Shown: positions 33,990-43,206, numbered from the stretch's first letter. The stretch: 64,000 nucleotides of DNA from a bacterium (GCA_023663725.1 JAMPGX010000012.1:1-64000), one strand, 5' to 3'. Program-made: numbers and translations. Notes: generated by a model from the sequence alone, not told the origin.

Positions 33990-36017
33990 TCAGGATGTAA
34001 TATTTATTTTCACGATAGTTCCAATCAACCAGAAAGGTCCTTTTCTGTTCAGAAGCTCCCTCAACCATTCCTCCAGCTCCGGCAAACGATCCAACAGCTC
34101 CTGCCGCGCTTCCCGCTCCGACCCATATGCCTTGCTGTCTAACCGATTAGGCAGCAAGGACAGCCTCACCTCCAGTGTCCTATTCTCTCGCCGAAACACA
34201 CAGGAATCCACCTCAAGACTGGGATATCTCTCCTGCAGCATAACCTCCATATCCATTGGCGTCAGCAATCGTCCAAAGTGAGTAAAGTAACGCCTTCCGG
34301 ACACCTCCGCCCTGCCACAGCGTATATCCGACAGACATAGCGCATCCAGAAGCCCCATGTCCTGAGGCTCTACACAACAGGTTGCACCCGCCTCGATACA
34401 AAACCCTGTGTCATCCTCTCCCTCCCCCGTAAAGCTTTTGCAGACAGGGACATAATTTGGTCTGAAGCAGGACAGTGAAGCCTCCTTCCTCTCCGTCATC
34501 TCCACCCAGAAGGCCTCCTTACCGTATAGAACTCTCTTTCCCATAAACTGACCGCCGGCAAGGGTACATGCCTCCTCCCCCGTATACCAGCAATTGTCCG
34601 GTGTCACTTCTCTGTCGAAGCCCAGATACATCCTCTCCTCCCCTTCCCGCAGAGACTCCGGCAGCCTCCGCCCCACACAGACATGGCGCCTCTCTCCTGC
34701 TTCCAGCCGGACGGCCTCCAGCAGAGGAATCCTCTTGTGATAGTAGGCGGCATAGGCATTCTCCACTCGCACAGCGCGCAGGCGAATATACAGATGCTCC
34801 TCCCCCTCCACGGCGCAGGGCCGCATATCCTTCGGACAACTCCACTCGCAGACCTTTTCCCCAGGCTCCCCGCTGCCCGTGCGCCAACCTTCACTGTCCG
34901 GCAGAAGGCGCCACATGCGCCCATTGAAATACTCCCACACCGTGTCCGTCGTCCGCCACTCGGACAGAGGTTCCTCCCTGACGAGAGGCAACTGTTTACA
35001 GCCTTTCCTGTAGATCTTCCAGTAGGCTTCCGGCAATGGCTCCGGACGCTTCTCCTCCTCCAGATAACTCTCCTTGTACCGAAGCGTGATCTGCCGCCCA
35101 GCCCCCGCCGCCAGGAGTCTGTCACAGGCAAGATACAGACTGGCGCCCTCCTCCGGGGAGACGCCAAAGGGGAGAACCCGCCCGCCATCGCCCGCCCCCA
35201 GAGGCGTTAGACACAGCTCGGGCCCGCTTTCCTCAGATTCCTGTGTCAGAGAGAACGCACCGCTGAGAGCCTCCAGCCATTCCGCCGGCGCCTCCCTCTC
35301 GGGAGACAGGGCAAGACGCACCTCGTACAACCCTCCCTCCAGATTACTCGCAAATTCCGGTGCCTGCCCTGTCAGCATAAATCCGGAATCCGACGGATGC
35401 CATTCTGCGTCGAAGACCCGTTTCCCGTCACTGACTGTCCAAGCGCCAGAAAGCGGCTTGGCGGGCAGGCACTCCCCGCCAAGCTCCACCCGTAAGCAAA
35501 AGTGGGAACGCCCATCGCACAGTCCCCGAAAACGCCAGCGAAACGCCGGATGCGCCAACTCCTTTCCCACAGGTTGAAACAGAGCGAGCTCCTCTCTGTC
35601 CCCTTCTCCGTAGGCAAGCCAGGCCCATGGTCCTCTGCGGTATACCGCGTACCGCAGCAGAGCCGAGCTTAACTGTACCGGACGGACAGTGTGGAAGCGG
35701 ATGCTCTCCCCAGCTCCCCCAGACATATATACCGCCGTCCCCTCCGGCAGCCATCGCCCATCCTGCTCCCCTGATGCATGTATCAGCACCTTCCCACAGA
35801 CTCCATCGGGCTTCTCTCTGCTCTCAGGCACCACCTGCAAAAAGGCAAGCTCATGTTTTTCCCAGATCCGCTCAAACCGTTTCTTGTTACTCTCTGCCAT
35901 ATCCCAAAAAATATCGGTGAGCACACTCCCTGCCTCCTCACTTCCCGGCATATACTCCCAGCCTGTGTCAAAAGCAAGCGCCAGCTTTTTTACCCTTTTC
36001 CGCCTCTCCTCTTCCAC
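33990..36017 (-). CDS. eCIS baseplate protein (Afp11-like)
   Basis: 675 residues starting at GTG (36017) with AGGAGG 5 nt upstream. The N-terminal pattern ('RVKKLALAFDTGWEYMPGSEEAGSVLTDIFWDMAE') parallels the J-like protein that follows. The middle is beta-rich, and the C-terminus ('LLTPMDMEVMLQERYPSLEVDSCVF') matches baseplate J ends. It is the second baseplate wedge component. Spacing to the gp25 gene is 9 nt. Confidence 0.8.
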   Translation of the reverse strand: MEEERRKRVKKLALAFDTGWEYMPGSEEAGSVLTDIFWDMAESNKKRFERIWEKHELAFLQVVPESREKPDGVCGKVLIHASGEQDGRWLPEGTAVYMSGGAGESIRFHTVRPVQLSSALLRYAVYRRGPWAWLAYGEGDREELALFQPVGKELAHPAFRWRFRGLCDGRSHFCLRVELGGECLPAKPLSGAWTVSDGKRVFDAEWHPSDSGFMLTGQAPEFASNLEGGLYEVRLALSPEREAPAEWLEALSGAFSLTQESEESGPELCLTPLGAGDGGRVLPFGVSPEEGASLYLACDRLLAAGAGRQITLRYKESYLEEEKRPEPLPEAYWKIYRKGCKQLPLVREEPLSEWRTTDTVWEYFNGRMWRLLPDSEGWRTGSGEPGEKVCEWSCPKDMRPCAVEGEEHLYIRLRAVRVENAYAAYYHKRIPLLEAVRLEAGERRHVCVGRRLPESLREGEERMYLGFDREVTPDNCWYTGEEACTLAGGQFMGKRVLYGKEAFWVEMTERKEASLSCFRPNYVPVCKSFTGEGEDDTGFCIEAGATCCVEPQDMGLLDALCLSDIRCGRAEVSGRRYFTHFGRLLTPMDMEVMLQERYPSLEVDSCVFRRENRTLEVRLSLLPNRLDSKAYGSEREARQELLDRLPELEEWLRELLNRKGPFWLIGTIVKINITS

Positions 36018-36026
36018 AATGTCCTC

Positions 36027-36392
36027 CTACAGTCTGATCTCCACAATGTCCTCTTCCTCCCGCCCCACGATCCGATAGATGACGCTGACACACAGCTCCC
36101 CCTGTCGCTCCGGCTCCATCCTCGCATCCACCCGAATATCCTGTATGCGTTTCTCCCACATCCGCAGGGAATGGCGTACCTCCCTGCAGATCATCTCTTT
36201 GGTCTGACCATCCATATTTTCAAATAAAAACTGATGCAGCTTGGTGCCAAAGCCTGGATGGAGTCTTCTCTCTCCCGGCTCTGTGCGCAGAATAATTTCC
36301 ACGGACTGCCGTATATTCTCGCTGCCACTGCTGGTCTCCACCCGTCCGTGCTCCCCCGATATGCGAAAGGGAAATCCCCATCCTTCGTCCAT
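36027..36392 (-). CDS. gp25/GPW-like baseplate wedge protein
   Basis: 121 residues. 'GWGFPFRIS' at the start, then 'SVEIILRTEPGERRLHPGFGTKLHQFLFE', the signature of the GPW/gp25 family, which initiates sheath polymerisation in contractile tails. GGAGCGG precedes the ATG. It is the smallest structural gene and lies between spike and baseplate genes as in other eCIS loci. Confidence 0.93.
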   Translation of the reverse strand: MDEGWGFPFRISGEHGRVETSSGSENIRQSVEIILRTEPGERRLHPGFGTKLHQFLFENMDGQTKEMICREVRHSLRMWEKRIQDIRVDARMEPERQGELCVSVIYRIVGREEEDIVEIRL

Positions 36393-36418
36393 GTCTTCCG
36401 CTCCTTCCCGCGCCTCCC

Positions 36419-37201
36419 TCAGTTCAAATGAATCATAGCTCCCGACAGCTTCAACTGTCCCTGGCTGCTCACCTTGAGCTGCCCCTTTCCCGTGATATTC
36501 ACCCCTGTCGCCCCCTCCACAGTCACCTCCTGGCCCTTGATCTGTACCTTGGTCTTGCCCTGTACCTGCACAGTCTTTGCCTCCAGGGTCAACTGTTCAC
36601 ACTTGAGGACGACAGTGCCGTCCTTGCCGAGCTCCAGGCTGCTCTTCCCACATTCCAGTCGAACGGAGGACTGTGAGACGACCTTGGCCGTCTTGTTTTT
36701 CTTATCCAGCAGCACATAGTTCTTCCCTTCCCTGTCCCCGAGCGTGATGCTCTGCTGTTCCTCCTGTATCTTCAAGCCCATATGCTCTGAGCCGCGGATC
36801 TCTGTCACATCCTTCCCCTTCTCTCCTGAGAAAAAGATGCCGCTGCCATTTTTGTCGAGATAGGCTTTTTTAAGATTTTCTTTCTGATATACATCCTTCA
36901 CAAAAGAGCTGCTCTCAGGGAATCTGCTGCCCGCGACCACAGGATGCCGGTAATCGCCGCCCGGAAAAACCAAGCGCACGATATCCCCCTCCTCGGGCAG
37001 AAAAAAAGCTCCGTGATCTGTGCCGCCATAGCCTGTGAGCACAGGCACATTGTCAAAGGTGTCCGCCTTGTCCATCATAAGCTTCACCTGCACCCTGACA
37101 TTCCCCTTGTCAGTACTCTCAGAGGCGGGGAGCACCGTTCCCCACAGCTCCCTGCCCTGCCAGGAAGCTGTCATACTGCTGCCTAAGTAATCCGAAATCA
37201 T
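36419..37201 (-). CDS. eCIS spike protein (gpV/VgrG gp5-like)
   Basis: 260 residues. The N-terminal OB-fold region contains 'LWGTVLPASESTDKGNVRVQVKL' and 'FFLPEEGDIVRLVFPGGDYRHPVVAGS', the gpV/gp5 hallmark. The C-terminal half has alternating hydrophobic residues with repeats such as 'VQVQGKTKVQIKGQEVTVEG', expected of a triple beta-helix needle. With the gpD-like gene upstream it makes the central spike; the PAAR-like gene at 43207 would cap the tip. Confidence 0.9.
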   Translation of the reverse strand: MISDYLGSSMTASWQGRELWGTVLPASESTDKGNVRVQVKLMMDKADTFDNVPVLTGYGGTDHGAFFLPEEGDIVRLVFPGGDYRHPVVAGSRFPESSSFVKDVYQKENLKKAYLDKNGSGIFFSGEKGKDVTEIRGSEHMGLKIQEEQQSITLGDREGKNYVLLDKKNKTAKVVSQSSVRLECGKSSLELGKDGTVVLKCEQLTLEAKTVQVQGKTKVQIKGQEVTVEGATGVNITGKGQLKVSSQGQLKLSGAMIHLN

Positions 37202-37233
37202 CTATGTGCCTCCTCCATAATCGCGGCTGCCTC

Positions 37234-38316
37234 TCATATTCTCACGCCCTCCGCCACAGTCCGATAACCGTTCTCGTCCAGCAGATGACGCGTCTCCTCC
37301 ACATACATCGTACCGGAAAGACTGTCTACTTCCCCTGCGTCGACCTGGACGCATATTCCCGCTGCCAGCTCCGGCAATCCCAAGGAGAGCGTTCTCATGC
37401 GGGCGCACCCTCCGGCCATCCGCTCCGCCTCCAGCCTGGCCCGCCAGAGCGCCTGCGCTCCTGTCTCCAGCTCCATATCGGCCAGTGTCAGCTCACAGCC
37501 CTGCAGTGCGCACTGCAGTTTGTTCCCAAAGGGAACTTTCACGCTGGGGCGGGCTGTCCGGCTCAGGAGCTTTTCATCTCTCCTGTTGTACCCGCAGATC
37601 TGGATACCGCCGGTCTGCCCTGTCAGCGTCACGGTTGCCCGCGTCTCCTTCAGCCCGTACTGGGGCGTCAGCTCCAGCGTATCTCCCGCGCCGCTCCTGG
37701 CTCTGCGGAAGAAAAACTCTCCCCTTCCACAGAAGAATTCGAAGTCCAGACTCCTTGCCAGAGCACACAGCCAATCATAATGCGTCTTCCCCTCCATCAC
37801 GCAGTCCCGATCAGCCTCCTTGGGCAGCGCGTCCAGCTTCTTTTTCTCCACAAATCTACTGTAGCAGCTCTCCCCCAGAATATCCTCCAGAATCTGCCGT
37901 GCTTTCTTAGGACCGGATATGAGGAACTGGCTGTTCTTCCTCATCAGCCCCTTCACGTCCAGACAGATCAGAGTATACTCCACATCCTCCTGCTGGATAT
38001 CCGCCACCTCCACCTCATGCAGGTATCCCAGAAATATCCTTGTGACTTTCCCACAGTATCCTGTGCGGATCTCCATCCGCTGTCCCACCTCAAGATATTT
38101 CTCAAGCTCAGTGTAATCGCGCTCCGTATTTTTGCCCGCCCGATAGACCAACACGGCCATGTCAGGCTCTTCTCCCACGGAGGAGAGCACCTCCGTCCTC
38201 TCCAGCCAGATGCCGTCCCCTGCCACCAGCTCCTTCCCCTCCGCCAATACCATGACCCAGGGGTCCTGAAAATCCTCATACTTATCCGCCAGACTCCTGC
38301 CGCTTATCTTTCCCAT
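37234..38316 (-). CDS. eCIS hub protein (late control gpD/gp27-like)
   Basis: 360 residues. 'DYTELEKYLEVGQRMEIRTGYCGKVTRIFLGYLHEVE' and 'LGESCYSRFVEKKKLDALPKEADRDCVMEGKTHYDWLCALA' follow the gpD/gp27 hub pattern. It forms the trimer between tube and spike. In Serratia Afp8 hub and spike parts are one protein; here they are two genes. AAAGGAG precedes the ATG. Structured repeat copy B lies 48 nt upstream, so this gene starts a second half of the cluster. Confidence 0.85.
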   Translation of the reverse strand: MGKISGRSLADKYEDFQDPWVMVLAEGKELVAGDGIWLERTEVLSSVGEEPDMAVLVYRAGKNTERDYTELEKYLEVGQRMEIRTGYCGKVTRIFLGYLHEVEVADIQQEDVEYTLICLDVKGLMRKNSQFLISGPKKARQILEDILGESCYSRFVEKKKLDALPKEADRDCVMEGKTHYDWLCALARSLDFEFFCGRGEFFFRRARSGAGDTLELTPQYGLKETRATVTLTGQTGGIQICGYNRRDEKLLSRTARPSVKVPFGNKLQCALQGCELTLADMELETGAQALWRARLEAERMAGGCARMRTLSLGLPELAAGICVQVDAGEVDSLSGTMYVEETRHLLDENGYRTVAEGVRI

Positions 38317-38364
38317 GGCAGACTCCTTTCTACACTGATGCCAAGTTAGACGTTTGCGAACTCC

Positions 38365-38534
38365 TAGTTGCTATGCTAGTGTCATTGTACGCCTTATATA
38401 CTCCAACGCAGGCACGCTCTCGCTTCGTTCTCACCGTAGCGGTACATAAGATGCTACAAAACAGCATCTAAGTACCGACGGTTCGAAAGAGCCTGCTTAT
38501 GGAATATATAAGGTGTACAATTCGGTACTAACAC
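38365..38534 (-). repeat. Structured dispersed repeat, copy B (inside eCIS cluster)
   Basis: An about 170-bp palindrome with the same borders as copy A. The outer stem here reads 'cgccttatata' against 'tatataaggtg', different from copy A but still paired. The inner stem AGATGCT/AGCATCT is private to this copy. It lies 48 nt upstream of the hub start codon. Confidence 0.85.
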
Positions 38535-38679
38535 AGGAGGTGTTGGCGTTTGCCCGCTTTTATTGTATTGAATGCCAGCGAAACATTCCCTTCCATCGAC
38601 AGAATCCAGATATCTACTAAGTTGGGTGTCTCAACAAGTAGCCTACCTGTAGACAGCATAGTATTTACTAAATCGTTTG
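38535..38679. other. 145-bp spacer between two inverted repeat copies
   Basis: Framed by copy B and inverted copy C. A frame of about 45 codons on the plus strand (TTG at 38550, AGGAGG 9 nt upstream) runs to the copy C border. It is too short and unfamiliar to call a gene; it may be a remnant carried between the repeats. Confidence 0.3.
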
Positions 38680-38877
38680 TTGCCAGTACCGAATTGTGTA
38701 TATTGTATATTCCAAAAGCAGGCTTCGTGCAACAAAGTTGCACCTGAAAAACGTCAGTGCTTAGCGAGGTCTGCCGAATTTATTCGGCACGAGCTTAGCA
38801 CTGCTACGTTTTTCACGAAGCGAGAGCGTGCCTGCGTTGGAATATACAATGTACACAATGACACTAGCACCGCAACC
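38680..38877 (+). repeat. Structured dispersed repeat, copy C (inverted)
   Basis: The reverse complement of the element family, about 198 bp. It is closest to copy A in its interior (same GCCGAAT/ATTCGGC hairpin), with outer stem 'tatattgtatattcca' against 'tggaatatacaatgta'. It lies 22 nt beyond the stop codon of the minus-strand gene at 38900. With copy B it forms a large inverted pair inside the eCIS cluster. Confidence 0.85.
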
Positions 38878-38899
38878 GGCTTTCGCAACACCCGCCAGC

Positions 38900-39583
38900 T
38901 CACAGCCTGGGATTGGCGCTGCCCTGGTAGGTTTCGCGCCAGTGAGCGGTCTGATCGGCCGTCTCCAAGGCGGCGCTGCTCTTGGGCGCTGCTGTGCTCT
39001 CTGTGACGGTCTCCTCACCCACATAGAATCCTTCGATGGTGATGCTCACCTCCGCCCGCACAGGCTTGCCGTCCGGGGCGAACATGGTGTAGTTCACGCT
39101 CATCGAGCGGAGCATTCCCGCGACGGCGATGGAGCCCCAGAAGAAATAGAGCTGCTGCGCCTTGTGAAGCTTTTCGGTTACCTCGCTCTTTGTGCCAGAG
39201 GGTCCATTGGTGATCCTCTCCAGCTTTTCTGTCGTGTTCGTGTAGGGATAAAACCTGCGTATATCCTCCCTCACATCCTCGTAGGTGCTTTGTTGCAGAT
39301 CATTCAGGGTGTTGAAGAAGAGCTTTACGGAGAGCGTCGTCATCCCCCTTGAGCGCCGCCTGGAGGATTTCGCGGCGGGATACTGCATCCCCACGCCACT
39401 GCCCTGCTCCTGGAGTCTGCGCCGGAATCGGTCCGAGGCGCGGGACACATCCTCTATACCGATGGCCTCCTCCACAGAGAGCTCCGCCGGATTAAAGGGC
39501 ACATGGAACCTCCCCTTAAGCTCCATATGCCCGTTGACATAGGGCCCAATAAATGCCTTCTGAAAATCCGCCAAGTCTCTCAC
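38900..39583 (-). CDS. CIS_tube family protein (Afp7-like, tube-spike adaptor)
   Basis: 227 residues. 'FHVPFNPAELSVEEA' near residue 25, 'TLSVKLFFNTLND' near 82, 'FFWGSIAVAGMLRSMSVNYTMFAPDGKPVRAEVSI' near 148-185: the CIS_tube pattern of eCIS and R-type systems. Many homologues end in a LysM domain; this one ends in a Ser/Ala/Thr-rich tail without one. The start overlaps the previous stop by 4 nt (ATGA). Confidence 0.85.
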   Translation of the reverse strand: MRDLADFQKAFIGPYVNGHMELKGRFHVPFNPAELSVEEAIGIEDVSRASDRFRRRLQEQGSGVGMQYPAAKSSRRRSRGMTTLSVKLFFNTLNDLQQSTYEDVREDIRRFYPYTNTTEKLERITNGPSGTKSEVTEKLHKAQQLYFFWGSIAVAGMLRSMSVNYTMFAPDGKPVRAEVSITIEGFYVGEETVTESTAAPKSSAALETADQTAHWRETYQGSANPRL

Positions 39584-39921
39584 CTGCCCTTTCTAATCCA
39601 TTCGCGGCGAAGACGGTCTTCCAACTGCCCATACACCTGTTCAGATATAGCCGGCGCCAGCGCCCTCCCCATACTTCCCGCCCCGAATATCTGCTCCATC
39701 TGACGGGCTGCCAGAGAGGGGCGGGACCGGTAATACTCCTGCTGCTCCTTCATCTGCCTCTGCACCGCTTCCCGCGCCATCGCAGTCAGCAGCTCCCGAA
39801 GCTTACCCCTGTCGATGCCAGGCTCCTGCCTCGTCCGTCCTTCGCTTCCCCTTCCCCTGGGGAAAGCATACTCCAGCCTGGGATCGACGGACAGCTTCAC
39901 GGGCTGCACCTGTGTCCTCAT
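39580..39921 (-). CDS. Small eCIS cluster protein of unknown role
   Basis: 113 residues, highly charged and helical, starting 'MRTQVQPVKLSVDPRLEYAF' with GAGGTGAGCAA before the ATG. Both ends overlap neighbours by 4 nt (39918-39921 and 39580-39583), so it is tightly coupled to the tube and CIS_tube genes. A longer upstream extension in this frame is only the shadow of the tube gene. Its place corresponds to the small gene between tube and Afp7 in other clusters. Confidence 0.72.
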   Translation of the reverse strand: MRTQVQPVKLSVDPRLEYAFPRGRGSEGRTRQEPGIDRGKLRELLTAMAREAVQRQMKEQQEYYRSRPSLAARQMEQIFGAGSMGRALAPAISEQVYGQLEDRLRREWIRKGR

Positions 39922-40349
39922 TTGCTCACCTCGAAATCTTCGTAGCTCACCTCGAAACGATCCGTGAGAATGGCGCTCTGCTCCGCGCTCAACTCCCCGA
40001 CCTCCCAGGCTTTCACCGTCAGCCCCGTGAACAGATAGCTTTTGAGCGGATTGCCCTGATTGTCCATGACAATCAGATTCAGCGGCCCCTCCAGCCTGTC
40101 TCCCACCAGGCAGAAGGGGTGCAAGGTCCCCTTGCAGGCTCCCTTCTCCATGAGCAGAGTCTTTTCCTTGTTGCAATATTTGGGAAACACATGTACGCGG
40201 GTGTTCAGACCTCCCTCATGGTAGACTTCCGTCTCCACCTCGCGGCCGATCCCCGAAACCTTTTGAAATCCCATGATCATACCGTTCAAAAAAACTGTGA
40301 AGCGATAACCGGGTATGGGATCTATGATGGGCAATAACGCCTGTCCCAT
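39918..40349 (-). CDS. eCIS inner tube paralogue (gp19-like, second copy)
   Basis: 143 residues. 'YRFTVFLNGMIMGFQKVSGIGREVETEVYHEGGLN' and 'GPLNLIVMDNQGNPLKSYLFTGLTVKAWEVGEL' are the phage tail tube fold. It differs clearly from the tube at 40925 and probably forms a tube-baseplate adaptor ring. The start at 40349 has GGAGAG upstream. Confidence 0.87.
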   Translation of the reverse strand: MGQALLPIIDPIPGYRFTVFLNGMIMGFQKVSGIGREVETEVYHEGGLNTRVHVFPKYCNKEKTLLMEKGACKGTLHPFCLVGDRLEGPLNLIVMDNQGNPLKSYLFTGLTVKAWEVGELSAEQSAILTDRFEVSYEDFEVSK

Positions 40350-40368
40350 GCTTCTCTCCTCCTTAAGT

Positions 40369-40545
40369 CTACGCATCGAACAGATTGTTCTCTCCGTTCA
40401 GCTTTCTGTTGATGCGATTGATTTCCCTGCAGTACTTTTTTCTGGACAGGGAGGGCAGCCTGAGTATCTGCTCCTCCCCCCAGTGAAAATAGTAACCGAT
40501 GAAAGAGATCTCCTGAAACAGTTCCTCCCGGCTGGTAACCGTCAT
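40369..40545 (-). CDS. DUF6760-like small eCIS protein
   Basis: 58 residues: 'MTVTSREELFQEISFIGYYF', then 'HWGEEQILRLPSLSRKKYC' and an Arg/Asn-rich end. The hydrophobic-aromatic 'FHW' plus 'L..L....R' pattern matches the short DUF6760 proteins found between tube genes in CIS clusters. The ATG at 40545 overlaps the upstream TGA by one base-pair register (ATGA), so translation depends on coupling; there is only a weak GGGGGA site. Confidence 0.8.
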   Translation of the reverse strand: MTVTSREELFQEISFIGYYFHWGEEQILRLPSLSRKKYCREINRINRKLNGENNLFDA

Positions 40546-40910
40546 TCCCCCAAAACAAAATTTAAGGTGTCCGTGAAGGTTTTCCCGCAGTGGGGACACT
40601 GCACCTGGATCACAGCCTCCTCCGCATTGTTGACGGTCTCATACATGCTCTGCAGGAAAGCAAAGTCCGCAGTAAACAGCCCGCCGATCACCTCAGGAGT
40701 GACGCATTCCACTCCCTCAAGCTCCGTCACCACCCGAGATAACAGGATCACCGCCATATAATCGGCGTTCCCCCTCGCCTGGGGATCCCTGCCCGCCTCG
40801 ATCTCATCCAGCGCGGTGGCCAGCCTCATCACACCTCTGCGGCAGGTATTCCCCTCCTGGTTCACATACCCTCTGGGCAGCATGAATTCATGCTCTGTCT
40901 GTAACAGCAT
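40542..40910 (-). CDS. eCIS tail-assembly-like protein with C-terminal zinc ribbon
   Basis: 122 residues. 'MLPRGYVNQEGNTCRRGVMRLATALDEIEAG' and 'YMAVILLSRVVTELEGVECVTPEVIGGLFTADFAFLQSMY' are the conserved halves of a protein always found next to tube genes in eCIS and tailocin-like clusters. The C-terminus adds one CxxC pair ('CPHCGKTF'). It may act as a chaperone for tube or sheath subunits. Confidence 0.8.
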   Translation of the reverse strand: MLLQTEHEFMLPRGYVNQEGNTCRRGVMRLATALDEIEAGRDPQARGNADYMAVILLSRVVTELEGVECVTPEVIGGLFTADFAFLQSMYETVNNAEEAVIQVQCPHCGKTFTDTLNFVLGE

Positions 40911-40924
40911 TCCGATTCCCCCTT

Positions 40925-41356
40925 TTACTTGTCACGGGTCACGCCCTCATGGGCCAGCTCCAGCGTCTCTACCGCCACCTCGTTGCTGGTGGCATTGAAA
41001 TCGGGCGCCGTATATTTGGTGGGCCACGCGGAAATCACCGTCCATTTCGCGATCTCCTTCTGCTGATCGTCGTGGAGACTGATCACCACCGTCTTGCGGT
41101 TGATAGTCCCTCCCTCCACCTCCTTCATCCAGTTATACAGCTCCAGAGAATCGGTCATTCCCCATTTCAGCGTAATATTTCCATATTTCACAAGGCCCGG
41201 CTGTTTTCCCACCGTATTGACCGCGAAATTGCCCTCCCTGTACTCAATCGGATCCGACGAGACATCGGGGGCGCTGACCTCTGAGAATCCGCCTACGGCC
41301 TTGCCGTCGATGGTGACATCATAGTTATATTTTTTGAACGGATATACCATTGCCAT
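40925..41356 (-). CDS. eCIS inner tube protein (Afp1/Hcp-like)
   Basis: 143 residues. 'YPFKKYNYDVTIDGKAVGGFSEVSAPDVSSDPIEYREG', 'GNITLKWGMTDSLELYNWMKEV' and 'AWPTKYTAPDFNATSNEVAVETLELAHEG' are typical of gp19-type tube subunits. It stacks as hexameric rings and carries cargo in its lumen. It lies 22 nt downstream of the sheath gene. Confidence 0.95.
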   Translation of the reverse strand: MAMVYPFKKYNYDVTIDGKAVGGFSEVSAPDVSSDPIEYREGNFAVNTVGKQPGLVKYGNITLKWGMTDSLELYNWMKEVEGGTINRKTVVISLHDDQQKEIAKWTVISAWPTKYTAPDFNATSNEVAVETLELAHEGVTRDK

Positions 41357-41378
41357 ACTCTACACCTCCTGTTTGCGC

Positions 41379-43133
41379 TTATGAGTTGCTTTCCATCTTC
41401 TGCGTGATGCGGAAGACTACGAATTCCGCGGGTCTGACAGGCGCCACGCCGATGACGCAGATCAGCCTGCCATTCAGGATGTCGTCCTCCGTCATCGTAC
41501 TTTTCCCTATGTTGATAAAAAATGCCTCGTCCGCTGTCGTCCCTGTCAGAGCGCCATTCCGCCACTGGCTTGTCAGAAACACCCGTATCGTCCCCTCTAT
41601 TCTCGACCACAGCATCTCATCGTTAGGCTCAAATACAGCCCAGTTCGTGTTGACGCGGATGGACTCCTCAATGAAGATAAACAGCCTTCTGACATTGACA
41701 TACTTCCAGTTGCCGTCACTGGAACAGGTTCTGGCTCCCCACACCCGAATCCCCTGACCGGGAAGAGCCCTGATCAGGTTGATGCCCCTGGGATTGAGTT
41801 TGGCCTGCTCCGCCTCGTTATAGTTGACAGACAGACCGCTGCAGCTGCGCACGATCTCGTTGGCCGGAGCCTTATGCACGCCCCTGGTATTGTCCGTCCG
41901 CCCGTAGATACCCGCTATGGCGCCGGAGGGCGGCAGGAACACATTGCGCCTGGACAGGGAGTCATAACCCTGCAGCCAGGGATGATACATGGCCGCATAG
42001 CTGGAATCCACATTTTCGCGGAATTCCTGCAGCTCCGACACCTCCTTGGCCAAAAATGGCATATCGAGAATGGCAAAGCGATTACCCATGTTCTCACAGT
42101 GCGTCACCAGATCGCCCTGCACACCCTCATGCGTGATTCCGGGGATCGCCATGATGCTCACATCGGAAATGGTCTGGAAGGCCGCCAGTCCCGTCCGCGT
42201 ATCCGGCGCCCCATCCTGGCCCCGATACATACCGACGTCTATGTCTGTGGCCGGAATCGTCCCATCGCTGCCACCAGCGAACTCTATCGCAAAGCAGGGC
42301 TCTGCGGATGCACCGCACAACTGCTCCATCACGTTTGCCGCCAGCTTATCTTCATCCGTCTTACAGCAGACCAGCTGGGATCTCTCCAGCACACTGTCCA
42401 CGAAATTGCTCCGTCCGGCGTTGAAGGACACGCTCTCATACTGCTCCGACGCGGTGTCATCCCAAATAGACAGCCCCCACTCCGCGAGATACAGAAAGAC
42501 ACCGGAATCTTTCTCCCCTTCCTTCTTGGTAAAATCCAGCTTGGACACATCATCCCCCTGCCAATCCAGCGTGATGCTCTCCGCGCCTGCCTCCTTCACA
42601 CGACCGAAATAGAATGGATTGCCTCTCCCTGCCTGCTGCAGACACACCAGATCGCCCGCCTGATAACCGACGGCGTCTTCCAGCTTGTAAGAGTTATCAT
42701 CATCCGCTGGCTCTGTCACCCTGACTCTGTTCTTCACCGTAAGTTTGCACTCAACCCTGATCGAGTTGCCCCATGCGCCGGGATTGGCCGCCGTCAGCGT
42801 CAGGAACTCCCTGGTCCCCTGCGCCGCCACGGGGAGATTATCCCCCTCCTGACGACAGACCCTCATCACATAGCAGGCTGAGCCTCCATTGTTAAAAAAC
42901 TGCTCCACCGCGTAGGGCAGAAAACGCTTGTCGCCATAGTCCCGCTCCGACAGATAGCCTCCGAAACGCCTCTGGTAATCCGCCATGCTGGTGATCAGCA
43001 CCGGCAGCCCCTTGACCGGCCCTTTCTGGGCCATCCCCACAAAGCCGGCGGTACTGGTGCCCACCCCCTCCATGGCCTTGATGCCGGAGTCAAACTCTTC
43101 CACATATACACCGGGTGATAAGTATTCTGCCAT
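41379..43133 (-). CDS. eCIS contractile sheath protein
   Basis: 584 residues. 'YLSPGVYVEEFDSGIKAMEGVGTSTAGFVGMA' at the start, 'NRFAILDMP' and 'AAMYHPWLQGYD' in the middle, 'GARTCSSDGNWKYVNVRRLFIFIEESI' and 'VIGVAPVRPAEFVVFRI' near the end are hallmarks of phage tail sheath proteins. It is the only sheath gene here, whereas Afp and PVC have several. The start at 43133 has AAAGGAG upstream; a longer frame lacks a site. Confidence 0.96.
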   Translation of the reverse strand: MAEYLSPGVYVEEFDSGIKAMEGVGTSTAGFVGMAQKGPVKGLPVLITSMADYQRRFGGYLSERDYGDKRFLPYAVEQFFNNGGSACYVMRVCRQEGDNLPVAAQGTREFLTLTAANPGAWGNSIRVECKLTVKNRVRVTEPADDDNSYKLEDAVGYQAGDLVCLQQAGRGNPFYFGRVKEAGAESITLDWQGDDVSKLDFTKKEGEKDSGVFLYLAEWGLSIWDDTASEQYESVSFNAGRSNFVDSVLERSQLVCCKTDEDKLAANVMEQLCGASAEPCFAIEFAGGSDGTIPATDIDVGMYRGQDGAPDTRTGLAAFQTISDVSIMAIPGITHEGVQGDLVTHCENMGNRFAILDMPFLAKEVSELQEFRENVDSSYAAMYHPWLQGYDSLSRRNVFLPPSGAIAGIYGRTDNTRGVHKAPANEIVRSCSGLSVNYNEAEQAKLNPRGINLIRALPGQGIRVWGARTCSSDGNWKYVNVRRLFIFIEESIRVNTNWAVFEPNDEMLWSRIEGTIRVFLTSQWRNGALTGTTADEAFFINIGKSTMTEDDILNGRLICVIGVAPVRPAEFVVFRITQKMESNS

Positions 43134-43206
43134 AATACTCCTTTCTGCCGCTTTCTGGCGGCGGTATACCAACGAGCATAACCGTTCGTAGGTATAAAAT
43201 GATTTG

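Noticed and set aside
38550-38679. Possible mini-gene between repeat copies B and C
   Set aside because: It begins with TTG, is only about 45 codons up to the repeat border and has no recognisable similarity; kept only as a spacer note.
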